Assembly: GCF_014873535.1 (NCBI RefSeq) | Contig: NZ_JADBEF010000001.1 | Location: 6,014,001-6,078,000 of the forward strand | Origin: Nonomuraea africana | GTDB lineage: Bacteria; Actinomycetota; Actinomycetes; Streptosporangiales; Streptosporangiaceae | Length of the DNA: 64,000 bases | Direction of reading: 5' to 3' | Shown: positions 1 to 8,466 of the stretch, piece after piece | How positions within the stretch are numbered: position 1 is the first letter of the stretch | Layout of the letters: the number at the start of each line of letters is the position of its first letter | Notes under the pieces: model-generated | Seen by the model: the letters and a program-made list of their open reading frames with translations, nothing else | Databases searched by the model: none | What the model was told of the DNA's origin: nothing | Translations under genes and position numbers: made by a program

Positions 1-1
1 C

Positions 2-895
2 TTCACGGAGGGCGGGGACGCGCTGGTGACCGAGCGCGACAGCGCGAGGCTGCTGCGCGTGACGGCGGCGGGGAAGGTCACCCCGCTGGGAGAGATCGAA
101 GGCGTGGAACCGGACGGCGAGGGCGGCCTGATGGGGGTGGCCGCCCGAGGCGACCAGGTCTTCCTCTACTACACCGCCGCCTCGGACAACAGGATCGTCC
201 GCTACCGGCTGGCCGGTGACACGCTCTCGGACCGGAAGGTGATCGTCAAGGGCATCCCCAAGGGCGGCATCCACAACGGAGGCAGACTCGCCTTCGGCCC
301 CGACGGCTTCCTCTACGCCAGCACCGGCGAGACCGGCGACCAGGCCCTCGCCCAGGACCGCGACTCGCTCGCGGGCAAGATCCTGAGGATGACCGCCGAC
401 GGCGCGCCCGCGCCGGGCAACCCGTTCGGCACCCTGGTCCACAGCTACGGCCACCGCAACGTGCAGGGCCTGGCGTGGGACTCCTCGGGTCGGCTGTACG
501 CCTCGGAGTTCGGCGCCAACTCCTTCGACGAGGTCAACCTGATCGAGGCGGGCGGCAACTACGGCTGGCCCGAGGTCGAGGGCGTCGGCGACGATCCCGA
601 CTACGTCAACCCGATCGTCACCTGGGACACCTCGGAGGCCTCCCCCTCGGGCATGGCCTACGCGGAGGGCTCGCTGTGGGTGGGCGCGCTGCGCGGGGAG
701 CGGTTGTGGCAGGTGCCGCTGGACGGGGCCGGCTCGGCCGGCCGGCCGGTCGACCATCTGCGCGACGCCCACGGCAGGCTCCGCGCCGTCACCCTCGCCC
801 CCGACGGCACCCTGTGGATCGGCACGAGCAACAAGGACGGCAGGGGCGACCCCCGTCAGGGCGACGACCGGATCATGTCGGTGCCCGTGGGCTGA
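2..895 (+). CDS. PQQ-dependent sugar dehydrogenase (glucose/sorbosone dehydrogenase family), 5'-truncated
   Basis: The reading frame is already open at the first bases of the window (codons from base 2 read FTEGGDALVTERD), so the true start lies outside. The visible 297 codons are the body of a six-bladed GSDH propeller. Recognisable pieces are the GGLMGVA segment, the HNGGRLAFGPDGFLYASTGE segment that supplies active-site and calcium/PQQ contacts in the family, and YGHRNVQGLAWD. Members are usually exported and oxidise aldose sugars; the signal peptide would lie in the missing part. The TGA stop is immediately followed, with no spacer, by the stop of the convergent VanW gene. Substrate cannot be told from sequence. 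Confidence 0.85.
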   Translation, partial: FTEGGDALVTERDSARLLRVTAAGKVTPLGEIEGVEPDGEGGLMGVAARGDQVFLYYTAASDNRIVRYRLAGDTLSDRKVIVKGIPKGGIHNGGRLAFGPDGFLYASTGETGDQALAQDRDSLAGKILRMTADGAPAPGNPFGTLVHSYGHRNVQGLAWDSSGRLYASEFGANSFDEVNLIEAGGNYGWPEVEGVGDDPDYVNPIVTWDTSEASPSGMAYAEGSLWVGALRGERLWQVPLDGAGSAGRPVDHLRDAHGRLRAVTLAPDGTLWIGTSNKDGRGDPRQGDDRIMSVPVG

Positions 896-2881
896 CTACT
901 CCAGGTCGTCGGAGGGCGGCTTGACGCAGGTCACGAGCTTCTCCATGCGGTAGACCGTGGTCTTCGTGTCCCGCTTGACCTCCGCGCCGTCGTTGGAGAT
1001 CACGCGGGTCACGTCGATCGTGAACCCCTCGTGGCCCTCGGTCGGCTTGCAGTCGGGGCTGTCGTCCTGCTCGCGGACCACCGGCACGACGTTCCTCTTC
1101 GGCGAGGTGACCGACTCGACCTTGTCGTAGCGCTTGGTGCTCCAGAGCGTGACCGTGATCGACGTGCTCGTGTAGGAGGTCTTGACCAGCACGCCGTACT
1201 CGGAGTCGTTCTTCCACTTCAGGTCGACGGTCGGCCAGAAGACGGTGGCCTCGCGGCCCGGCGGGTAGCGGGAGATCCAGTACATGTGGGCCAGGTGCTC
1301 GACGTCCTCGAAGCCGCCGAAGTAGGCCGCGTTGTACATCGTGGTCGCGAACTGCGAGACGCCGCCGCCGACGCCGTCCTCCATCTTGCCCGCGACGATC
1401 TGCCCGGCGGGCAGGTAGCCCTTGGCGGCGGTGCGCTCGCCCACGAGGCCGTTGATGGAGAAGGTCTCGCCGGGCCTGACGATGTGGCCGTCGACCGCGT
1501 CGGCCATCAGATGGATGTTGGTCACTCGGTTCTGGCAGCAGGGGTGCTGGGTGGTGAAGGAGCCCACCTTCTCCTTGATGCCCAGGCCGCGCAGCTCGCT
1601 GTCGGTCAGCCGCGGCGCGACGACCGCCAGCTCCACCGGGATGGTACGGCTGCCGCCCGACGCGAGCGCCTTGGCCACGTCCGCGGCGAGACGCTTGTCG
1701 TCCACGCCCTTGCCCTTGCGCGCGGGAACCAGCTTGAGCCGGTCGCCGACCACGTCGTAGGTGGCGTCGCGCGGCGCCTGGGCGGCGTCGATGAGCTGGC
1801 TCTCGATCCCGCTCAGCGCCTTCCTGGCGTCGAAGCGGGGTTCGAGGGCGCCCTCGCCGTCGGAGACGAAGGTGAGGTTGGCGGCGATGACCGAGGCGGG
1901 GATCTGCGCCTGCTTGCCGTCTCTGGTCAGGGTGATCGGTCCGGACACCGCCTTGGCCGCCGTGGCGGCGGCCGCCTTGACGGCGGCGGGCGTGGTCGTC
2001 GGCTGGTCCACCTTGACGGGCAGCGACACGGTCGCGCGCGGCTTGAGGAAGCCGTCGCTGATCAGCTTGACCGCGGCCTCCTGGTCGAGGACGACCCCGT
2101 CGCGCGGGGCCACGGAGACGGGCGTGGTCCCCTTGAAGACGACGCGCCCCTCCCTGGCCTTCTGGTCGACCTTGGCGGCCAGCGACTCGACGGTCCTGGC
2201 GAGCTGGGCGGACTCCACGGAGACCTTCGGCTCGATCTCGGTCGTCCCGGTCAGCGCCCGCCACACCTCGACGGGGTCGGGGAAGCCGCTGGGCGCCTGC
2301 TCGATCGTCCCCACGACGTCGAGCTCGACGCCCGCCTCGTCGGAGTCGATGGTCTCCTTGCGGCCGTTCACCTCGACGTCGAGGGGCAGCTCCACCTTGG
2401 GCGCCAGCTCGTCCCTGAGCGTGTCGGCCGCCTCGGTGACGGTCATGCCGCCGATGTCGACGCCGCCGACCCTGGTGCCGCGCAGCACGGAGCCGGACAT
2501 GGCCACCGCGGGGACGAGGTAGGCCAGCGCCACCAGCACGCCGAGCACGATCGCGAGCACGGGGAGCAGGCGGCCGCCCCGCTTCGCGGGCGGGCGCGGC
2601 GGCTCCGAGGAGCGTTCCTGGAATCCGAAGTCAGGGGGCGGCGGGGGCGCGTCGTGGCGCTGCGGTTCCGCCATGGGCCACGGCTGGGGCACGGGGGCCA
2701 CGGGCGGCAGCGCGTTCGGCCCGGCGGGAGCCGGTTCCCGCCGGCCTCCGGGGCCGTAGATGTCGGGTGAGACGCCGGGCGGCAGCCCGCCCATCCTGGG
2801 TTTCCTGCCATTACCCGGGGGTGGCGTGGGCACCGAGGCGAACGGGTCGGTCGGTGGATCGATCGGTCGGGCGTTCGCCAC
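896..2881 (-). CDS. VanW family protein with peptidoglycan-binding-like repeats
   Basis: 661 residues. A proline-rich cytoplasmic N-terminus (about 1-100) precedes a single membrane helix (about 105-128), followed by an extracytoplasmic part with two PG_binding_4-type modules (about 130-430) and a C-terminal VanW domain (about 430-600) containing the GETFSINGLVGERT and GGGVSQFATTMYNAA signatures. The start is a GTG preceded by GGGGAGGAG at about 8 bases. VanW proteins are linked by family context to cell-wall processes, but no activity is established. Its stop abuts that of the convergent sugar dehydrogenase. It lies 74 bp downstream of the response regulator on the same strand, so read-through from the two-component genes is possible. 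Confidence 0.88.
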   Translation of the reverse strand: MANARPIDPPTDPFASVPTPPPGNGRKPRMGGLPPGVSPDIYGPGGRREPAPAGPNALPPVAPVPQPWPMAEPQRHDAPPPPPDFGFQERSSEPPRPPAKRGGRLLPVLAIVLGVLVALAYLVPAVAMSGSVLRGTRVGGVDIGGMTVTEAADTLRDELAPKVELPLDVEVNGRKETIDSDEAGVELDVVGTIEQAPSGFPDPVEVWRALTGTTEIEPKVSVESAQLARTVESLAAKVDQKAREGRVVFKGTTPVSVAPRDGVVLDQEAAVKLISDGFLKPRATVSLPVKVDQPTTTPAAVKAAAATAAKAVSGPITLTRDGKQAQIPASVIAANLTFVSDGEGALEPRFDARKALSGIESQLIDAAQAPRDATYDVVGDRLKLVPARKGKGVDDKRLAADVAKALASGGSRTIPVELAVVAPRLTDSELRGLGIKEKVGSFTTQHPCCQNRVTNIHLMADAVDGHIVRPGETFSINGLVGERTAAKGYLPAGQIVAGKMEDGVGGGVSQFATTMYNAAYFGGFEDVEHLAHMYWISRYPPGREATVFWPTVDLKWKNDSEYGVLVKTSYTSTSITVTLWSTKRYDKVESVTSPKRNVVPVVREQDDSPDCKPTEGHEGFTIDVTRVISNDGAEVKRDTKTTVYRMEKLVTCVKPPSDDLE

Positions 2882-2955
2882 GCCTCAAACTCCTCCCCAT
2901 CGCTGCTCTCCCTCAGGAAACAGTAAGGCACTCCTGGCACGATATGTACCTTGAA

Positions 2956-3609
2956 TCAGGACATCCAGCGATAGCGGTGTTCGGGACGGCCCGTCGTGCC
3001 GTACCTGGGTCTCAGCTCGGCGCGGCCCGCCGCGCACAGGTATTCGAGGTAGCGGCGGGCGCTGACCCGCGACAGGCCGGTCAGCGCGGCGGCCTCGCTG
3101 GCCGACAGATCGCCGGCGGCCTGGCGCAGCGCGTCGGCGACCAGGGCGCACGTCGCCGAGGACAGTCCCTTGGGCAGAGGCGCGCGCACGACGCCGAAGA
3201 GGCGGTCGATGTCGTCCTGCCGTACCTCGGGGCCGATGGCGGTGAGCTGCCTGCGGGTGGCGGCGTACTGCGTGAGCCGCTCGGCCAGCGCGGCCGCGGT
3301 GAAGGGCTTGATCAGGTAGCTGATCGCGCCGCCGCGCATCGCCTCCCTGACCGTGGGCAGGTCGCGGGCCGCGCTGATCATGAGGACGTCCACGCCGCGC
3401 AGCCTGTTCAGCACCTCGAGCCCCGACATGTCGGGCAGGTAGATGTCGAGCAGCACCAGGTCGGGGTGCTCCCTCGCCACCGCGTCCAGGGCCGCGGCGC
3501 CGGTGTGGGCAGTGCCGACGACCTCGAACCCCTGCACCTTCGACACGTAGCCGCCGTGGATGCGCGCCACCATGAAGTCGTCGTCGACGACGAGCACACG
3601 GACGGTCAT
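2956..3609 (-). CDS. Response regulator, CitB/DcuR family
   Basis: 217 residues. The N-terminal receiver domain (1-120) has the acidic pocket DDD at 9-11, phosphoacceptor Asp55 in LLDIYLPD, and the Lys of the LIKPF motif. A C-terminal winged/HTH DNA-binding region follows (about 160-217, SASEAAALTGLSRVSARRYLEYL), as in CitB, DcuR and DctR regulators of C4-dicarboxylate or citrate uptake. The ATG overlaps the kinase stop by 4 bases (ATGA), so the two are co-translated. The divergent tctCBA operon is the natural target; that link is inferred from position. The frame remains open far upstream through the kinase gene, but that extension is a shadow. Confidence 0.92.
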   Translation of the reverse strand: MTVRVLVVDDDFMVARIHGGYVSKVQGFEVVGTAHTGAAALDAVAREHPDLVLLDIYLPDMSGLEVLNRLRGVDVLMISAARDLPTVREAMRGGAISYLIKPFTAAALAERLTQYAATRRQLTAIGPEVRQDDIDRLFGVVRAPLPKGLSSATCALVADALRQAAGDLSASEAAALTGLSRVSARRYLEYLCAAGRAELRPRYGTTGRPEHRYRWMS

Positions 3610-5144
3610 GGCAGCAACGCCGTGAACACGGCGCCTCCCGCGTTGTGGACGCGCACCCAGCCACCCCTGCGCATGCACGCCTGCCTGGTGAGGGCCAGGC
3701 CCAGCCCGCGCGGCCCCGAGTGCGCCGCCTTGGTGGTGAACCCCTCCCTGAAGACCTCTTCGACCAGGTCGGCGGTGATGCCGGGGCCCGAGTCGCCGAC
3801 CCGCACCCGCAGGCCCTCCTCGGTCGCCCGCACCGAGACCTCGATCGTCCCCTGCGCGCCGTCGAGCGCGTCGATCGCGTTGGCGACCAGGTTGCCGACC
3901 ACGAGCACGGCGTCCTGCGGGTCGTCGATCACGCCCTCGGGCACGCAGGTGTCGTCGGCGAGCACCAGGGTCGCGCCGCGCTCGGCGGCCTCCGCCGACT
4001 TGGCCAGCAGCAGCGCGGCCAGCGTGGGATCGGCGACGCGGTCGCGGATGCCGGTCGCGTAGGTGTTGCGGGTGGTCCTGGTGATGAAGCTGACCGCGGC
4101 GTCGTGCTCGCCGAGCTCCAGCAGGCCGACCACGGTGTGCATCCTGTTGGCGAACTCGTGGGCCTGGGCGCGCAGCGCCTCGGTGGCCGAGCTGGCCGAG
4201 TCGAGCTCGGCGGCCAGCCGTACCAGCTCGGTGCGGTCGCGCAGGGTGATCACCCAGCCGCGCTGCCTGCCGCGCACGGACACGGGGGTGCGGTTGAGCA
4301 CCAGCACCCGCTCGCCGTGCAGCACGATCCGGTCCTCGCCGGGGTCGGCGCCGCCGAGGACGTCGCGCATGCGCTCGGAGACCGGCATCGCGGTCAGGTC
4401 GGCGCCGACCTCGCCGAGCAGCTCGCGGGCGGCGTCGTTGACCAGCGTCACCCTGCCCTCCATGTCGAGGGCGAGCACGCCCTCCTTGACCCCGTGCAGC
4501 ACGCCCTCGCGCTGCTCGAGCAGCTTGGCGATCTCTCCCGGCTCGAGGCCGAAGGTCTGCCTGCGCACCCTGCGCACGATGAGCGCCGCCGCCGCCGAAC
4601 CGGCCACCAGGACGGCGAGCGCCGTGTAGAGCAGTGGCGCCAGGACCGCCCCCACCTGGGCGTCCACCTTCTCCACGAGCACGCCGACCGAGGTGAGCCC
4701 GATGACCGTGCCGTACTCGTCGTAGATCGGCGCCTTGCCCCGCACGGTGGTGCCGATCGTGCCGGTCTGGACCCCGACCCACTTCTGCCCCGTCAGCACC
4801 TGCGAGCCGTCGGTGGACAGCCGCTTGCCGATGAGGGAGGTGTTCGGGTGGGCGTAGCGCTTCTGCTCCCTGTTGGCGATCACCACGTAGTCGGCGCCGG
4901 TCTCCAGCTGGACGCCCGCGGCGATGGGCTGCAGCAGCGCGGACGGATCCTCGGCGGCGAAGGCGGCCCGCACCTGCGGCATCCCCGCCACCGCCTCGGC
5001 GATCGCCAGCGCCCGCTGCTGGTACTGCGAATCGAGCTGGGTGCGGGTGTGCTGGGCCCACACGACAGCGGTGCCGCTGACGGCGAGGACGACGATCACC
5101 ATCTGCAGCACGAAGAGTTGCGTGCCGAGTCTCACAGCTGCCAT
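3606..5144 (-). CDS. Sensor histidine kinase, CitA/DcuS family
   Basis: 512 residues. Membrane helix 1 (about 10-30), an extracytoplasmic PASC sensor (about 35-165) with the family signature HPNTSLIGK at 99-107, helix 2 (about 168-190), a cytoplasmic PAS domain (about 215-300), a dimerisation domain with phosphoacceptor His329 in QAHEFANRMHT, and a HATPase domain (N box NLVANAIDAL, G1 DSGPGIT, G2 GPRGLGLAL). This is the classic di/tricarboxylate sensor layout. It overlaps the regulator by 4 bases. It is transcribed divergently from the tct transporter, suggesting it senses that transporter's substrate, perhaps citrate or a related tricarboxylate. Confidence 0.93.
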   Translation of the reverse strand: MAAVRLGTQLFVLQMVIVVLAVSGTAVVWAQHTRTQLDSQYQQRALAIAEAVAGMPQVRAAFAAEDPSALLQPIAAGVQLETGADYVVIANREQKRYAHPNTSLIGKRLSTDGSQVLTGQKWVGVQTGTIGTTVRGKAPIYDEYGTVIGLTSVGVLVEKVDAQVGAVLAPLLYTALAVLVAGSAAAALIVRRVRRQTFGLEPGEIAKLLEQREGVLHGVKEGVLALDMEGRVTLVNDAARELLGEVGADLTAMPVSERMRDVLGGADPGEDRIVLHGERVLVLNRTPVSVRGRQRGWVITLRDRTELVRLAAELDSASSATEALRAQAHEFANRMHTVVGLLELGEHDAAVSFITRTTRNTYATGIRDRVADPTLAALLLAKSAEAAERGATLVLADDTCVPEGVIDDPQDAVLVVGNLVANAIDALDGAQGTIEVSVRATEEGLRVRVGDSGPGITADLVEEVFREGFTTKAAHSGPRGLGLALTRQACMRRGGWVRVHNAGGAVFTALLP

Positions 5145-5168
5145 GCAAGCACCGGCAGGTCACGCCAG

Positions 5169-5215
5169 GGTCGCGACCAATATGTCCTTTACGACGGCAA
5201 GCGAGTAAATACTCG
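5169..5215. promoter_or_regulatory. Divergent tct/two-component control region with two palindromes
   Basis: The 136-bp gap between the divergent kinase and tctC holds two perfect dyads. One is ggtcgcgacc at 5169-5178. The other is cgagta-aa-tactcg at 5202-5215, which sits in a locally AT-rich patch. They are candidate binding sites for the CitB-type regulator. No textbook -35/-10 pair stands out, so assignment as operators is inference. Confidence 0.4.
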
Positions 5216-5280
5216 ACGTGGGGGGATGTCCGTTTCACCATCCAGTATTCGAAATTGTGACCCCCCGTTTTGGAGTGATC

Positions 5281-6249
5281 ATGCGACTCCGCATACTTGC
5301 CGCAATTGCCGCCCTCTCCGTCGCGGCCCTCACCGGCTGCGGCGGCCAGGGAACGACCGGCGGAACCGGCACACTGCGCATCATGGCGCCCGCCGCCGTC
5401 GGCGGCGGGTGGGACCAGACCTCCCGTACGGCGGAGCAGGCCATCAAGTCCGTCTTCCCCGACCGGAAGATCGAGGTCTTCAACGTGCCCGGCGCCGGAG
5501 GCACCATCGGCCTGGCCCAGCTCGCCGGCGAGAAGGGCAACGGCAACATGCTCATGACCATGGGCCTGGTCATGGTCGGCGCGATCGAGCAGAACAAGTC
5601 CAAGGTCACGCTGGCGGACACGACGCCCATCGCCAAGCTGACCGAGGAGTACGAGATCGTCGTCGTGCCCGCCGACTCGCCGCTGAAGACGCTGGCCGAC
5701 CTGGCCGCGGCGTGGAAGGCCGACCCCGCCAAGGTGTCGGTCGCGGGCGGCTCGGCCGGCGGCACCGACCACATCCTGGCCGGGCTGATGGCCAAGGCGG
5801 CCGGCGTCGACCCCAAGCGGGTCAACTACATCGCCCACTCGGGTGGCGGTGAGGCGCTCAACGCCCTGCTCGGCAACAAGGTCACCATCGGCGTCTCGGG
5901 CGTCGGCGAGTTCGCCGAGCACGTGAAGTCGGGCAAGCTGCGCGCGCTGGGCGTCTCCTCGCCCGCCCGCATCGACTCGGTGGACGCGCCCACGCTGAAG
6001 GAGGGCGGCCTCGACGTCGAGCTGGCCAACTGGCGCGGAATGGTCGCCCCCGCCGGGGTGAGCGACGTCGACAAGAAGTCGCTCATCGATCTGGTGACCA
6101 AGATGCACGACTCGCAGGCGTGGAAGGACGCGGTGGCCAAGAACGGCTGGATCGACGCCTTCCAGACCGGCCAGCAGTTCGCCGACTTCCTGACGGCCGA
6201 GCAGACGCGCGTCAAGGCGGTCATCGCCGAGATGGGGCTCGTCTCCTGA
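5281..6249 (+). CDS. tctC: Tripartite tricarboxylate transporter, substrate-binding lipoprotein (TctC/Bug family)
   Basis: 322 residues from the ATG at 5281, which is preceded by TTGGAGTGATC (GGAG at about 6 bases). Longer in-frame starts upstream would destroy the signal peptide. Lipoprotein signal with lipobox LTGC, acylated Cys20. The mature part is a Bug-type periplasmic-binding fold with [14 protein letters not shown] and the [11 protein letters not shown] loop that contacts carboxylates in the family. It delivers substrate to the TctA/TctB membrane unit encoded directly downstream; tctB starts on the last base of this stop codon (TGATG). The ligand is probably a tricarboxylate or similar organic acid, but it cannot be read from sequence. 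Confidence 0.92.
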   Translation: MRLRILAAIAALSVAALTGCGGQGTTGGTGTLRIMAPAAVGGGWDQTSRTAEQAIKSVFPDRKIEVFNVPGAGGTIGLAQLAGEKGNGNMLMTMGLVMVGAIEQNKSKVTLADTTPIAKLTEEYEIVVVPADSPLKTLADLAAAWKADPAKVSVAGGSAGGTDHILAGLMAKAAGVDPKRVNYIAHSGGGEALNALLGNKVTIGVSGVGEFAEHVKSGKLRALGVSSPARIDSVDAPTLKEGGLDVELANWRGMVAPAGVSDVDKKSLIDLVTKMHDSQAWKDAVAKNGWIDAFQTGQQFADFLTAEQTRVKAVIAEMGLVS

Positions 6250-6827
6250 TGTCCGCGCCGCGCGACGACGGCGCCACCCCGGGTGGCGCCGTCCCTCCTC
6301 CCACCGGGAGTCATGCCACGAACCCACCAGGAGAGGCGAAGCGGCACGCCTGGTGGCGGCCCGAACTCGGCCTCTCCCTGGTCGTCCTCGTCCTGGGTGT
6401 GCTCGTCATCGTCGGCACGCTGGACGTCGCCGCCGCCACCTCGGCCCTCGGCCTCGGCCCTCGGTTCTTCCCGATGCTCGTCGGCGGCTCCCTCGTCCTC
6501 ATCGGCGTCTTCTACACCCTCGACGTCCTGCGCGGCGGCAGGGGCGACCCCGAGGAGAGCGAGGACATCGACGCCGACGCCCCCGCCGACTGGAGAAGCG
6601 TCGGCCTGGTCAGCGGCATCTTCCTGGCCTTCACCGCGCTCCTCGGCACCCTCGGCTGGATCATCGCCGCCTCCCTGCTCTTCTTCGGCCTCTCGGTCGT
6701 CCTGGGCGCCGGCAGCAAGCCGAGGGCTGCGGTCATCGCCGTGGTCCTCGGCGTGCTCTCCTACGTGGCCTTCGTCAAGGGCCTCGGCGTCACCCTGCCC
6801 GGCGGCCTCCTGCAGGGGGTGATCTGA
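6249..6827 (+). CDS. tctB: Tripartite tricarboxylate transporter small membrane subunit (TctB)
   Basis: 192 residues. A hydrophilic N-terminal tail of about 40 residues is followed by four predicted membrane helices (LSLVVLVLGVLVIVGTL; FFPMLVGGSLVLIGVFYTL; LVSGIFLAFTALLGTL; AAVIAVVLGVLSYVAFV), the usual TctB layout. The ATG shares one base with the tctC stop, and its own stop is directly followed by the GTG of tctA, so the three are translated as one unit. It pairs with TctA to form the sodium- or proton-driven permease. The acidic loop EESEDIDADAPAD between helices 2 and 3 is unremarkable. Confidence 0.9.
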   Translation: MSAPRDDGATPGGAVPPPTGSHATNPPGEAKRHAWWRPELGLSLVVLVLGVLVIVGTLDVAAATSALGLGPRFFPMLVGGSLVLIGVFYTLDVLRGGRGDPEESEDIDADAPADWRSVGLVSGIFLAFTALLGTLGWIIAASLLFFGLSVVLGAGSKPRAAVIAVVLGVLSYVAFVKGLGVTLPGGLLQGVI

Positions 6828-8351
6828 GTGGAATCGCTCCAGCTCCTCCTGGAGGGCTTCGGCACCGCCCTCACCCCGGTCAACCTGCTCTACGCGCTCG
6901 TCGGCGTCACGCTCGGCACGCTGGTCGGCGTCCTGCCCGGCATCGGGCCCGCCATGACCGTCGCCCTGCTGCTGCCCATCACCTTCACCGTGCCCCCGGC
7001 CAGCGCGTTCATCATGTTCGCCGGCATCTACTACGGCGGTATGTACGGCGGCTCCACCACCTCCATCCTGCTCAACACGCCCGGCGAGTCGTCCTCGATG
7101 ATCACGGCGCTCGAGGGCAACAAGATGGCCAGGCGGGGCAGGGCCGCCCAGGCGCTGGCCACAGCCGCCATCGGCTCGTTCGTCGCGGGCACGATCGCGA
7201 CCGGCCTGCTGGTCGTGGCCGCCCCCGCGGTGGTCGACTTCGCGATCTCCTTCGGCCCCGAGGACTACTTCGCGCTGGCCATCCTGGCCTTCACCGCCAT
7301 CTCCTCCGTGCTGTCGCGCTCGATGGTCCGCGGCCTGGCCTCCCTCGGCCTCGGCCTGGTGATCGGCCTGATCGGCATCGACGTGCAGACCGGACAGGCC
7401 CGCCTCACCCTCGGCGTCCCCCAGCTGCTCGACGGCATCGACGTGGTGATCGTGGCGGTCGGCCTGTTCGCGCTGGGCGAGGCGCTCTACGTCGCCTCCA
7501 GGCTGCGCCACGCCAGCCCCGAGGTGGTCCCCGTGGGCGCGGCGTGGATGGGCCGCTCGGACTGGGGCCGCTCGTGGAAGCCGTGGCTGCGCGGCACCGC
7601 GTTCGGCTTCCCCTTCGGCGCGCTGCCCGGCGGCGGCGCCGAGATCCCCACCTTCCTGTCCTACGCCACGGAGAAGAAGCTCGCCAGCGGCGTGGCCAAG
7701 GAGGAGTACGGCAAGGGCGCCATCGAGGGCGTGGCGGGCCCCGAGGCCGCCAACAACGCCTCGGCGGCGGGCACCCTGGTGCCCCTGCTCACCCTGGGCC
7801 TGCCCACCTCCGCCACCGCCGCGATCATGCTGGCCGCCTTCCAGCAGTACGGCCTGCAGCCCGGCCCCCAGCTGTTCAACCACAACCCCGCCCTGGTGTG
7901 GGGCATGATCGCCTCGCTGTTCATCGGCAACGCGATGCTCCTGGTGCTGAACCTGCCGCTGGCCCCGCTGTGGGCCCGCGTCCTGCGCATCCCGCGGCCC
8001 TACCTGTACGCGGGCATCGTGCTCTTCGCCGCGCTGGGCGTCTACGCGCTGAACTCCTCGGCGGTGGACCTCGTCGTCCTGTTCGTGCTCGGCCTGCTCG
8101 GCTACGCCATGCGCCGCTTCGGCCTGCCGATCGCCCCCGCAGTGATCGGCATGATCCTCGGCCCCATGGCCGAGATCCAGCTGCGCAGGGCGCTGGCCAT
8201 CAGCGCGGGCGACGTGACGACACTGGTGAGGAGCCCCATCGCGGCCGTCCTGCTCGCCCTGGCCGCTCTCGCCCTCCTGACGCCGCTGTTCCGGCGCCTG
8301 TGGGCACGCCGGCGCGGCGAAGCGGTCACACCTGCGTCACGGGTGGAGTAG
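6828..8351 (+). CDS. tctA: Tripartite tricarboxylate transporter large membrane subunit (TctA)
   Basis: 507 residues, GTG start directly after the tctB stop. About 12 membrane helices. Conserved TctA motifs are visible near the N-terminus ([41 protein letters not shown]) and in the middle ([58 protein letters not shown]). This is the translocation subunit that works with TctB and the TctC binding protein. A strong GC-rich hairpin follows 52 bases after the stop. Confidence 0.95.
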   Translation: MESLQLLLEGFGTALTPVNLLYALVGVTLGTLVGVLPGIGPAMTVALLLPITFTVPPASAFIMFAGIYYGGMYGGSTTSILLNTPGESSSMITALEGNKMARRGRAAQALATAAIGSFVAGTIATGLLVVAAPAVVDFAISFGPEDYFALAILAFTAISSVLSRSMVRGLASLGLGLVIGLIGIDVQTGQARLTLGVPQLLDGIDVVIVAVGLFALGEALYVASRLRHASPEVVPVGAAWMGRSDWGRSWKPWLRGTAFGFPFGALPGGGAEIPTFLSYATEKKLASGVAKEEYGKGAIEGVAGPEAANNASAAGTLVPLLTLGLPTSATAAIMLAAFQQYGLQPGPQLFNHNPALVWGMIASLFIGNAMLLVLNLPLAPLWARVLRIPRPYLYAGIVLFAALGVYALNSSAVDLVVLFVLGLLGYAMRRFGLPIAPAVIGMILGPMAEIQLRRALAISAGDVTTLVRSPIAAVLLALAALALLTPLFRRLWARRRGEAVTPASRVE

Positions 8352-8403
8352 CCCGGAGCCTCAGGGGGCATCTCCCCTGTGGTTCTTGGGACATGACGTC
8401 GAG

Positions 8404-8432
8404 GCCCCGCCGGCCCGTCCAGCCGGCGGGGC
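8404..8432. terminator. Bidirectional hairpin between tctA and the heparinase-like gene
   Basis: Perfect 11-bp inverted repeat gccccgccggc / gccggcggggc with a 7-base loop, lying between two convergent genes. There is no T-tract in either direction, which is common for actinobacterial terminators. Confidence 0.7.
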
Positions 8433-8466
8433 TTCCGTGTCGTGGCAGGCGACCTCGCCCCGGCGA

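Noticed and set aside
873-2264. 463-codon frame on the minus strand inside vanW
   Set aside because: Out of frame with the VanW domain, Arg/Gly-rich, no homology.
2956-6327. Very long minus-strand frame covering regulator, kinase and part of tctC
   Set aside because: Only the 3' end matches a regulator; the rest is the shadow of two real genes and has Arg/Gly/Ala-rich composition.
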